From Angiostrongylus vasorum (Eukaryota > Nematoda > Chromadorea > Rhabditida > Metastrongylidae), in assembly GCA_018806985.1 (NCBI GenBank), contig JADANN010000461.1, forward strand, positions 2,339,276 to 2,403,275: a stretch of DNA of 64,000 nt, read 5' to 3'. Shown here piece after piece: positions 11,857 to 22,863 of the stretch. The notes below the pieces were generated by a model. That model did no database searches. It saw only the letters and a list, made by a program, of their open reading frames with translations, and was not told where the DNA came from. The position numbers and the translations under genes were made by a program. Within the stretch, counting starts at the first letter, position 1, and each line of letters begins with the position of its first letter.

Positions 11857-12976
11857 TAACATTCTTGCCATACTTCATTCATGTATTAGCATTGTAAATG
11901 CTTATTAACGAAGGTGCTTAGGATTGATTACGCTTTGTTTTTATCAAACCTTAATCTCAGTGACTATGTAAATGAATGGTTAAATTTGAAAAGTGTACGG
12001 TAGCGCTATGTTCAGTGAATGGTAATGGATGAATTTGAATTCAGTCAGCTGTGTTACAATGTACTGAAATACTGGTTAGGAGGGCGTAGAATATCCGAAA
12101 TCACTGAAGGAAAAGTGGGAATGGGATATTGTTCACCACAAATAGTACAGTTGGTGCTGGTAATTCTTTGAGAGAGGCCTACGAATGACTTATGAGGATC
12201 CATTTCTGGAAGCGATATGAAGGTATGATTGACCCTGATTTAGACTACAGCTCAGCTGAACCGACATTAATGCCGATTTGCGCTCTACAGACCATCCACC
12301 CTCGGAAAGGGTAGTCGTGGTTTGATTCGGGATGGGGTCGTCCAAGTTCTGCAAATATCGCGACAACAGTGCAGTTGCACTTCACATAATATGGAGATAA
12401 TATTTATGTTCTTGTTAATGAGTCTTGGTCTCATTTGCCTCAAATTTTGGTTGAGCGGTAGACCATGGACAGTTTGTTGTTTGAAAACCAAGTTTGAAAA
12501 CGTCGTTGTGAAATAATGTGCTCCAGTGTGGTTCTACTGACCCATTTTGGTTCTAAAGTATATTTGCTTGTGGGATTCCGAATAGATTTGACTTATTCTT
12601 TCCACGTGCGTTAACCTCTCCAGACAGCTCGTGGATGGATATTATGGGCTAATGGGCTAATAGTTTTCCACTTTTGATGTTGATCAACGTTTGAATCTCT
12701 AGACGGTGATTAATGCGTAGATTTCATATGCTAATCCTTTCCTTCTCTTATTGAGCACTCCTGGCCGTATTCCTCACCTGTCCTGCTAGCAGTTGTCTTC
12801 CTTTCCCTCTTTTTTTTCCTTCTTTTTGTTCGTTAGCTGCTGCGTACACCTTGCAGATACGAGGCTGTTTAGACAAGCTGGGTAGAGAGTCCGAAAGTTT
12901 CGGCTGAATGTCTTGGCCTGAGCCAAGCGATTCTAGTGAATGTGAAGTACACAGTAGTTCAGCAGGAGATTTTGTC
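11857..12976. other. Intergenic, with a SINE2 remnant
   Basis: 12243-12390 is a diverged plus-strand SINE2 (cagctcagctgaacc, ctcggaaagggtag, ttctgcaaatatc). The rest is unassigned. The 3' part should hold the promoter or 5' exon of the F-box gene. Confidence 0.45.
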
Positions 12977-13132
12977 ATGACGATGTCAAATGGTCATCCA
13001 AAGAAACTTCGAACAGCCGAAAGGATAAAGGTTTGTGCTTTTGTTTGATAGGCATATTGGAACTTCCCTAACGGATGGAATATGTGGGAGCTAGGGTAGA
13101 GTATGAGGTTTTCCTTCATTTTTAATATTTAG

Positions 13133-15809
13133 GTTTTTTCGCCAATGGCTGGCTGACATGGACGAAGATGAGAAGAAACTATTCATTAGAGAGTTACTGG
13201 TGATCTTCTGAGCTTTTTCGACGATGTATGTATTGTTTTGGCACAGTTATATAGTGGCCAACTTTTCCAGAACGATTGCGATCTTCATAACTTGGAGTAC
13301 ATAAGTACCTTAATATCGCGTCTACGAGTTGCAAGATCTCGTCCTACCTCAAACAAGACCAAAGATCCACTAACACTTCTCCCGTCACACATCGTCCTAC
13401 GAATTATGGCCCACTTAGATCCAGGTTAGCTCTTCTCAAGTTTCTTCTCTGTAGTTCTTTTCTCTATCACCACAACCTATAGCGTGGACAATCTGTCACA
13501 TTTAGAAGTGTAGACGTAGAACACTGTTGTCATAACCATTATGATGCTGAAATATGTGCGAAACTTAGACCCCGGGCCAGATTCGAACCTGCGATTATTC
13601 TTTCCGGCGCTCAGGTATTACCCACTGCACCACTCAGGCTATTGCTTTGTCTTTTTCTTAGCTGCTGATATCACCGTTAGAGAACTGGCTGTGAGAAGGT
13701 AAAGCAAGGGCTTCTGTAGTGCAATGAGTAACAGGTGAGCACCCGAAAAAGCATTGCGGGTTCAAATCTGGTCTAGAGTCCGGGTTTTGCAAATATCTTA
13801 GCATCCTAGTGGTTGTGTTTCACGTCATATCATGCCATAGAAAAAGTAATAGACAGTAAATAAAAAGCTAGCACTGTTATCTTATTTCTAACTTCTGGAT
13901 CTCTTAGTTTCACTGTGCCGAAGTTCGCGTGTGTCCCGTTACTGGCGCCTTGTTTGTTCTGAACCTGTGCTTTGGCGTACCTTGTGCCAACTGCCTCGCG
14001 AATTCCGACTTTGTTCGGCAGAAGCAGAATCGTCGCAGTTGCGGAGCCACACTTCTGAGTGTGGCACAATTCGATGGAAAGATGCTTTTTCGGAAAGATA
14101 TAGGCTTTGGAGAAATTGGCATGCGGGCAGGTAAGTTTTAATTGTTCGGGTGTGCTTTCAATAAATTCGCATGTCTATATTATTTTCCGATATTAGTTTC
14201 CGACTTTAACAAGCACAGTTACTTAGGTTATTGCTTATTCTACCTTTTAATATGAAATAGTAAAATGATGCTGTGATTTGATGTTGAATCTTCTGAACAT
14301 AATCGGCGTATTTCCAATATGGAATAGGTTTTATCAAAAAGGGGTGCATAGCGCAGTGGTTGGAGGCGCCCTGCAATACACATGGGATTGATTCTCGTGC
14401 CCAAGTCTCAAGAAGCCTCTCGTCCCTCCGGACTCGGTAAATTCATACCAGACTTGTCTGGAAGGATAGCAGCATTGGTCCGATACAACGGTATGCCACC
14501 ATGAGTCAATGTAAAAGCCATATATGCGTTCAATCACCCCCAACGATGCTTAATAAAGTTGATTTCATCGCGCATCCTTCGGGGATTGATCAATGCCGAG
14601 AGCTTTATCATTTTTTGAATAGCTTTTGTCATAATAATGATTTCCACTAGTGTTTTTCGATCAGAATTTGATCTTAAGATTTTCTTCCCTGCACTTAGCG
14701 TTAAGATATTTTTAAAACAAATTGAACTCCTCACTCGAAGAACCCTCGTTCCGTTGTAGATGTGTAGTTCGTACGTTCACGGGTCATACACAAGGCATAA
14801 CTTGTGTACAGTTCGATGACGATAGAATCGTTAGTGGTTCATCTGACACGACAATTCGTATATGGGACCTCCGAGGGTCAAGCGACGTTGGAAGTCCGTT
14901 TGCTTTGTTATGTTTAGCCGTTTATTTTTTAATTTGCTTTTGTGTCTCACTTTAATTCGTCCGTTCTCTTTCATATTATCCGTTCGGCACATGTTTGTAA
15001 ATTAATGATCTCCTCAACTATCTACCAAAATTTTCCTTTTAGATCTTGGCACTATGGCTCTAAACGGTCATTCTGCGACAGTTCGTTGTCTCGACCTAAA
15101 CGGGAATGTTTTGGCTTCGGGTTCGAATGACTTTTCTATTAAAATATGGAATGTTGACGTAAATCCTCGTTGGTCTTCGATAGGATGCCGCAAAACAATG
15201 CTTGGTCACTCCAACTATGTGCGATGCTTACAAATGGATCATGAGTATTTGATTAGCGGTTCTTATGACATGCACTTGAAGTTGTGGTCTTTGAACACAG
15301 GAGCCTGTATTAGGACATTAATTGGACATAATGACGCCGTATTGTGTGTGCAGTATCGAGATCAGATATCATTAGCTGTATCCGGTTCCGCGGATAACTC
15401 TATAAAATGTTGGGACACAAGGACAGGAAGACCTGAGATGACGATACATAATGCACACGATAATGCGGTTACCTGTGTCCGGTTCGATGACCAGCGCATT
15501 GTTTCTGGAAGTGTAGATAGAATGATCAAAATGTGGGATGTACGAACAGGAAAATGTATGCATACAATTGACTGGAAATTGGCCGAAGGTCATACAGGTG
15601 TTGTGCGTTGTCTTCAGGTAGACACTTGGCGAATTGTAAGTGCAGCTGATGACAGAACCATCAAGGTATGGAATGTCGATTCCCTTCAGCGATTATGCAC
15701 GCTACATAGTCACGAAGATGGCGTTACTTGTGTACAGTTCAGTGATCGTCAAATTGTTTCTGGTTCCTACGACAAGACGGTGAAACTGTGGGATTTCAGC
15801 CGTTTCTGA
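13133..15809 (+). CDS. F-box/WD40 protein (Cdc4/FBXW7-like SCF receptor), 5' end uncertain
   Basis: Probable substrate receptor of an SCF ubiquitin ligase: the F-box binds Skp1 and the WD40 propeller binds the substrate. Exons are 13133-13199, 13247-13424, 13908-14130, 14760-14893 and 15043-15809. From the ATG at 13158 the protein would be about 447 aa. The F-box runs from about residue 54 (DPLTLLPSHIVLRIMAHLDP, then VSRYWRLVCSEPVLWR), followed by WKDAF and WRNWHAG as in Cdc4-type proteins. Seven WD40 repeats start near residue 150, with repeated IVSGS and IKxWD-type endings. A further 5' exon is likely: ATG 12977 to 13030 is open and ends in a GT donor, but it does not join the 13133 exon in frame. 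The 13425-13907 intron holds a SINE2 pair and the 14131-14759 intron holds SINE1. It could equally be another FBXW member, so no symbol is given. Confidence 0.85.
13555..13875. mobile_element. SINE2 inverted pair in an F-box gene intron
   Basis: Minus copy 13555-13640 (gattcgaacctgcg is the reversed B box) and plus copy 13660-13875 (B box gcgggttcaaatctgg, body gggttttgcaaatatctta). The tRNA-like heads face each other. Confidence 0.7.
14341..14610 (+). mobile_element. SINE1 copy in an F-box gene intron
   Basis: A box tagcgcagtggttgg, full body and tail ending gatcaatgccgagagcttt. This is a nearly complete copy. Confidence 0.85.
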
Positions 15810-17690
15810 CACTGTTTTGTTTGTTCTCTAGTCTTGCTTCAAACTCATCGGTTCCTCTTTTCTTTTTGGAGTTAAATTCTTTGTTTGTTAGGAAACAGGA
15901 TAATTTTATTAAGTTGTTGAATATATTTTACGGGGTATGTTATTCTTGTCATTTTCCATTTCTTAATATCTCTGTAACTTCGAGAATGTCTCATTGCTGG
16001 GTTTTCTGTAAATGTTTTTGCTTCTCATTGCAGAGAAGGTGAACTTGTCCGGTATCATATCCTTACTTGGTGAGTCGATGTTTCCATGTTATTTATTCCT
16101 CTCTCACTCACTCTCTTAATTTAGTGCTGAGCCATCTGTGATAAGCGTGTATGTTTTTGTGGATTTTGGAAAGTTGGATTTTGGTCCGGACAATTTGTTG
16201 CTGTTTTTCACTTATACTTAACCAAATTTTCTATTGTTAATTTGGAATTGTTCTAAATCTTTTGTATTCCACAGTCAAGAAGTAGAACTATCGTCCATAA
16301 GTATGCGAACAGTCTGATAAGCTTTCTATGAACTCAACTATTGTATAAAGAAGGTTTTGTCCCTAACGGAATTGAAATATCCTTTTGTGTTGGTATTCTA
16401 TTCTTGTACTTGGAGAGTTCTAGCATGTTCCCAAATGTGTTTTTTGCTTATTTATGCAATACGGAATTACGTGTTGATATAAGTAGGTTTGAATTTATCG
16501 GAGCACAGAACACAAGTTTTGGTTTTTTGGATCGCATTTGAACCCCTCTAGCCCTCCACTTCTCCTCCTATCATAATTTCCAATTCCGTCTACCCTGTAG
16601 TCGTTCACCAAAAGTAATTAATCCTTTTAACTTCAAGCAAACATATTTCAGTTCATTGTGGATTCCAAATATTGAGATCAAATAGGAATCAGATCTACAA
16701 ATCGTTGCAAATAAGGCTGAGCTTCTCTTATTCTAAGAAGATAGAATGGGTCTGCTTGCGCAGAGTTAAGGATGCCGTTTCTAACAAGCACAGCAACGGA
16801 CCGAATCGTCTCGGGCATACCAACCCTTCCGTTCCTCCAGTGTCGGGACGTTGATACCAGACTTGCCAAGAACTAGACCACTCCATCCGCTCTAAGTGGG
16901 AATGCTTTAGGACGATTATCGCAGGATTCTAGAGGGGAAAACCTGGACCAGCACCGAGCTATACTCATAACGAAAACGGGAATCCCTAAATAGCAGTCAA
17001 ATGCTTCGCACAAATGTTCCAAGAGTTTCTTGAGTGATGAGTCCGAAGAAGCAAAGCGAATGAAGAAAGTCTTTGGACATGCGCAATGGATGTGAAGACA
17101 AGCAGTGTAAAATAAACACAAAAAAAGGTTAGAAAAGTGGGATTTTCATTCCCTGGAGTCCATAGAGTGTTGTTTTTCGTTGAGGCTTTTTAATTCGAAC
17201 TACGGAGCAAGCGAGTTTTCGCCCACTACAGAAGGCGTTCCCCAATGTAGTGTTGGTCTCTGAGTCTGCCGTGCTTGCCTGTAGTGATTTAAAACTTTTA
17301 ATTCGTTTCTCATATCCTTGGGGATTTGAATTTGATACCATTTTGCGGAAGTTATTAGTACACTTAGAGTGACGAAAGTATCAAGTTCTAAATTCTTTAA
17401 GTCGTAGACTACCAAATTAGAATAGTTGTTTAAAAAGCGTGAGGTGATAGGTGGTAGGACCTCATGGATACTTAAAAGACAAGAAACAAGAAAGAAAATT
17501 GTATAGAATAACCGGATCACAAGGCGATAAAGACCACGCCTATTTGATGGGAAGGAGGGTAGGGGATAAGACGCCTTGAATTGATGCCAACTCATATTGA
17601 GGGCAGAAATTAAGCGTAAAATGGATGTGGCAGCAACACTAATTTGGGTTTTTGAAGTGTTAAATATGTTTTCTTTTCATGCTTTTATTT
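15810..17690. other. Intergenic between the F-box gene and TSR3
   Basis: T-rich 3' flank followed by 1.5 kb with no recognised exon or repeat. The minus strand is open for 131 codons at 17200-17595, but with no splice context or family resemblance, so it is not called. Confidence 0.4.
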
Positions 17691-17708
17691 TCATTGCAGC
17701 TCTTCAAG

Positions 17709-20700
17709 ATGGGAAAAAGCGGTCGACATTGGAAAGATACGTCTAGTCGAAATAGACCACGTGATACTAAGGACGTTATGGTTTCCGCCAGCGACGACGA
17801 TTGCAAAATTGAAGGAGATTCTGCTAGTGTATGCTCAGACGAGAGCGAAGAAGCTCTCGAGATTCCTTGCAAGTTGGCGATGTACGATTTTAATCAGTGT
17901 GATCCAAAGCGATGTTCGGGAAGAAAGCTATTGCGAGCAGGTCTTATCGATAAGGTGGAAATCTTATTAGTACACGTAATGCGTATATGTTTATGTTTCA
18001 TGGGGTATTAGTAGAAATTGCACTTTTTCCTTGTTATTTTCCTTTTGTTTACCAATGGTCAGAATAAGATTCTGAAGCCGCAGCGTATTTCAGGATTTCA
18101 GGTGAAAACCACTCTCAGTACTCCGCATAATGGAATCTGTATAGGGTCTTTGAAAAACAGTGATAGCCATAAAATTTTAGGATTCGTTCGGGCATTTGGA
18201 AGTCTAGACCAAGAATCATCCATCGCACTTCATAGAGTATGCTTCTGACCGACTTCGTTAAGAAGTTTTGCCAGTAACATCAATTCACTATTTGGCGACG
18301 TTGGATCTGTCACGTAAAACCCTTTATTACTTGCCAGTTTGTGCATCTGGTAAGGTCCAGCTAGAATTTTGCTAGGTATGGGATGATTCGCAGAAAATCA
18401 TTTGATAAATTTCTTCTTGGAAGTTCCAACACCCGATGAGTAGAAGCAAGTTACTACTAGTAGATTGGAAATACAGCATAGAAGCGAGAACAAAGCTGTC
18501 TTACGAGGAAAAATTGTAGCTGTAGACGGATATTCGAGGGTGGCAAGAGCATTATGAAGGAATGAAATCATTATTTTATTTGGGACTTAGGACGGGAATT
18601 CGTATATGTGAATTCTGGTTGACTGTTATCGAGTCTACAGCACAAAAATTTTGCTTCTCTGTGGAACCTTCACTGTTCCCATAGAAAAAAGAGGTTCGAC
18701 AAAGCGACGCAGTATTGGCGAAGCTGTATACTGCCGCACTTAAGTGGGTAGTGAAGTCATTCGATTGGGACAAAAAATACATGCGCGTTGATGGAAAATC
18801 CCTATTAAATTTCCATTTCGCAGATGAAACCGTCATCTTTTTATGAAGTGCCAATGAAGCAGAGGCGATGCTAAATGAGCTCAACGAAGCAGAAAAGGAT
18901 TACACTATGCATAAGTAGGATGAAAACCCAGTTCATGAGTAATCCATCGCACGAAAGCTAACAGATCGAATCGGATGGTTGGCTGACTACAAAGACCACT
19001 TTGAACGTTTACCTTGAGCGTTCAATGGACGTGAAGAACAACATTATGGTAGAATTATAAAAAAGAATGAGAGCAACATGGGGCCTATTTTGGCTCTCAA
19101 AGAAGCTACCCAACAACTAGCAGACCTAAGAGCCCGAGCTCACCTGTTAGACTCGCCCTTCCAGCGCTCTGGTTTCCAGCAGAGACCGGGCTGCTAATTC
19201 CGCCATATCGAGAACTGCGCGCCACCCACAGAGCGCTTGAACGATCTCTTTTGAAGTTGAACTGGTCTTCGGGATCGAGATGAACACGCAGCGATAACGA
19301 CGCATAGATGTGTCATTCACGTGATAAGAAATACCTGTAACACATGGACTAAAAGAACAGTGGAGTGGACTTTAAGAGAATGAAAAGGTCCTATTGGAAG
19401 ACTATCCAAACGATGGGAGGACATGTTTGTAGCTAATGTCAACCATCTGTATTTGTATATGGAAACGATTTCGGAAATTCGGAATGGGCTTCACGAAGGT
19501 CATCATGTTCGAAGCAGAGCACTTCCTTGGACGACACTATAACGAGAGAGAAACGAATAGAAATTGTGCTTGGACCCCCACTACCAGTGAGAGTGGGCCG
19601 TGCAAGTATTCCAGGAATTGCACAAAATGATTAAATACGATAGATCTAAAAAGTGGTACAAGACTGTAAATCGCTGTTCCTCTTAGATTTCTCAAATAAG
19701 CCATCCACCTAGAGCAGATGGCTCTACACATGTTTTTGATTTGACGTTCTTTCAGCTCTTGATGCGCTTGAGAAGTGAGCAGGAATATGAAAGAATACAG
19801 TAGTAATTTTGTATAGTGCTCCTAAACGTTAGAATGATGTGTTCTGAAACATAATGGACATCGTCATTTTCAAATACATGTTCCTCCGTCTAAACAGTTT
19901 TGATCTTTTGTAGCAAAAATCCCAGTAATTTCGAAACCGACCGTCTTTTAACCTCAGTACTATAATAATCAACGTTTGTTTATGTTGTTGATCTTACACG
20001 AGGTTGATATGAGGTGTTTGTTCGGCTAACGTTTCGACTTCTTCGTCTTCATCAAAGTCGACGATCCTTGTCGATGGTCCACGATTGTTCGATTCGAGAT
20101 GCTCAACTGAGGAAGATTCAGTTCAATGCGAGGCGAAGACGGCACAGAGGAACAGCTGTGGACCATCGACAAGGATCTGTGGGCTCTGGTGAAGACGAAG
20201 ACGTCGAGGCGTTGGGCGAGTGAACATCTCATATCAACCTCGTATAAGCTCAGCGATATAAACAAAAACCCCAATCTTAATAGGTTTTTTCCGATATGTC
20301 AAGAAGTTGACGAAAGCTATGTGAGAAAAGTCTAAAAGGAAACATTCGCAAGATAACACGTACATAGTAGACAAATGTTTTTTTTTGTGCCACCCTTAAG
20401 AAACATGCCTCCCTACGGTTTACCGCCTCATCGTGGCTAGGAGGTGTTTCTGGGTGTTGAGTTGCTATGTACAGCGGTGGTTTCATCCTCCCAGTAGGGT
20501 TTTCTAAGCTGAGAAGGAATCCAGCGTTTCCATCAGCAAGCCCAGCTAAGAGTAAACCAATGCCAGGATCTACCACCGTCCTGGTATCAAACTAGACGCA
20601 TGGTGGCAAAACTTCTGATCCATAAGGATGGCGACTGCTTTTGGTGGTGATGACCTGAGGAAGGCTTTGGCTACACCGACTTCGTAACCACATGGAACCA

Positions 20701-22588
20701 CAAGGACTAAACCAGAAAATGGGATTTATGCTAGAGTCCGCATAACCAGTGAAAGCGGGCCATACAAGTTTCCAAGTAAGTATGGAAGATGATTGCAACC
20801 GAATAAAATGAATGAAGATTGCACTTGGAATCGATTAATTTGTTATCACAGTCGTCCAAATATCCAAGTACTTGACGCATATGTCCAAGAACGTGTGAAT
20901 AAATATGTAAAGACGATGAAAAAACTGCAGTAAAACTGCACTTTTAGCCTGTAATGTCCTAGATTCGTCTGGGGAGTCGTTTTCTCGGGCTTGTGCTTAG
21001 CCCTTCCGGGAGCACAACTCTTGCTCCGTGCGACCGTCATTTCATTGACCAAAATGGCTTATGCGTGGTCGATTGCTCATGGAAGGAAATCGACCGGACA
21101 CCACTCCACAAGGTTCTCTTTTTAGTATACCGAAAGCATCCTGCTGATTCTGCACGTTCGCGACCATATTAATAAAATAGAATCCATGTTGTGTGAAAAT
21201 TATGACTGCTTTCAATTTTAGACCCAACGTTTCCAACCCATATTTGATCTCGTCAGTTCAAGTGAAAAGACTATAGAATTTTCACCTTGATGTAAATCCG
21301 CTTATTGATTCTAAGACTAAGTTCTGGTTTTTTAGTGCTGACAAGATATATTTTTTCGTCTTTTTCGTTGAGACGAGAGTTTCAGGCGTTAAAGCGATTG
21401 AACATGCTAAATTTTACCCAACAGGGTGTGATACTGTCCAACAATATACCAGACGTTATCGAAAAGCCGACATGGTCGTGAATGTGTTGAAAGTCTGAAC
21501 TTATGGAAATACTCGTAGTATTTATCACAGGTCAGAGCTCCAGAACACCGACTGTTACCGTACTTGGTGGCCGCAAATCCAGTAAATTATGGTCGACCAT
21601 GTCATCTCACCTGTGCAGAAGCTCTGGCTGCAGGTACAATTAAAAGTTACTGCAAAAATATAGTTAAGACTAATAGAACGATGCAGTCAGAGTGTTATTG
21701 TCGTAATTCCAATCCTATCTTAGCTGTTTCCCTTTTGAAATCCATCGAGGCCAGCAGTACTGTGAGTTAAAGTCGTACTTACGAGAAGTGTATGTGGAGT
21801 AATTGGTTGGATGAAGCCACACTATGCTGCAAAAAGTTAACAACTCTGACTGCTTTGGGAGGCTTATAAAGATTTGCCACCACTTATGACTTTGATACCA
21901 GGACGGTGGTGGGTCCTAGTATTGGTTTACTCTTGGCTAGGCTTGCTCAATGGAAACGCCGGACTCCTCAGCTTGGGAGACCCTGCCGGTGGGACGAAAG
22001 GAACACCTCCCAGCCACGATGTGGCGGCAAACCGCTGGTTGGGATGTGATGACAGGTCGTGTAAAACAAATAAGTGCACTAATTAGGCATGTTGTTGTTA
22101 CAAATGAAGAAGGTTTAATGTGCTTTGAAGCGAACTCGTGAATTTCAATCACCAATAAGAGAAATAATGAGGGAAATGAGAGCACAGTATTCGTTAACGA
22201 ACCCTCAACCTCAAAAAGTGAGTGCTGCACTGACAACTGTTAAGAAATTCATCTGCAAGCACATTTTGGTACTGTTTTAAAGTCTGAGTATTATTTATGC
22301 ATTATCTTAACGCACTATTATTTAGGTCTCTATATTATCGGGCATTTTGAGACAGCGGAACACCTGATGAAGCAGTTTTCCTGGGGTCCACATTTTATCG
22401 AATTGAATCGCGAATTGCTGGATTCATATGCTGCTTGTGGTACACATGAAGACGTCATTCGAGAGCAGGCTAAATATTTAGATAAGCTAGATAACGAGGC
22501 TGAACAAAGCCGAAGTAGATGTGTTGATCTTCCTCCTAGTGACAGTGATTCTGATGTTGAGAATGAGGAAGATAAAGGAGATGGTTAG
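17709..22588 (+). CDS. TSR3: TSR3-like 18S rRNA aminocarboxypropyltransferase
   Basis: Family role: adds the 3-amino-3-carboxypropyl group from SAM to the hypermodified pseudouridine of 18S rRNA during late 40S maturation. Exons are 17709-17954, 18063-18236, 21531-21633 and 22326-22588, all joining in frame to about 261 aa. Exon 1 ends with the family segment [20 protein letters not shown]. Exon 3 has [17 protein letters not shown], the most conserved part of the family. Exon 4 has [19 protein letters not shown] and an acidic tail. Exon 2 begins plausibly ([10 protein letters not shown]) and ends plausibly (ALHR joined to VRAPEHR), but its middle lacks the Asp-Cys-Ser-Trp motif I expect. Intron 2 (3.3 kb) holds an RTE relic, a hammerhead-like fold-back and repeat A. 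An acceptor (ttgcag, ending 17699) nine bases before the ATG suggests trans-splicing. Confidence 0.88.
18625..19435 (+). mobile_element. Decayed RTE-type LINE reverse transcriptase fragment
   Basis: Translating across frameshifts gives a reverse-transcriptase palm of the RTE clade: a [13 protein letters not shown] piece, [30 protein letters not shown] in place of the catalytic FADD, then [14 protein letters not shown] downstream stretch resembles the RTE C-terminus. Several stops and frameshifts make it non-functional. It lies in TSR3 intron 2. Confidence 0.8.
19935..20280. mobile_element. Fold-back element with hammerhead-like cores
   Basis: Inverted arms at about 19980-20085 and 20157-20265 match around gaggttgatatgagg / ctcatatcaacctcg and at the ccttgtcgatggtccac block. 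Each arm carries a degraded hammerhead-like core: minus strand 20024-20058 (TTGATGA, GTCGAAACGTT) and plus strand 20181-20217 (CTGGTGA, GTCGAGGCGTT). Confidence 0.65.
20395..20795 (-). repeat. Repeat A copy, reversed
   Basis: Full-length reverse copy, with ggtttaccgcctcatcgtgg at the left end and agtgaaagcgggccatacaag at the right. A 50 bp fragment of the same family lies at 19575-19625. Confidence 0.75.
20846..21530. other. Rest of TSR3 intron 2, unassigned
   Basis: No exon, RNA or repeat match was recognised. I looked here for the missing TSR3 Asp-Cys-Ser-Trp coding segment and did not find it. Confidence 0.4.
21855..22045 (+). repeat. Repeat A copy, 5' truncated
   Basis: Starts within the gatttgccaccacttatgac block and runs to the dyad gatgtggcggcaaaccgc. 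It lies in TSR3 intron 3. Confidence 0.7.
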
Positions 22589-22863
22589 CATCGTTGAACG
22601 CTGGACCTTGTCATTTCAGATATTATTACCATTTCAGAGATTCTATTTTATCTTGAAAATTATTGTATACTAGTTCCTCGTTCTCTAGTAATGTTTATCC
22701 GAGTCTGCCTTGTGTTTTCTTTGCTGTTTACTTAAATTTTTATACTTGTCATCGTCAATTTTGGCAACGTGGATTGCTTCCACCATGTTCTCGTTGCTTG
22801 TTTATGTTGTGTTAGATTTGTTTATATCGTACCGCACAAACACATAAACGATATTTCAAGGCG

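Noticed and set aside
13660..13702. Apparent exon (ADITVRELAVRR) between the F-box halves
   Set aside because: It is in frame, but the bases match the SINE2 leader seen at 43310; direct joining of 13424 to 13908 restores the F-box.
17200..17595. 131-codon minus-strand open frame
   Set aside because: No family resemblance, no splice sites, and the composition resembles the surrounding intergenic DNA.
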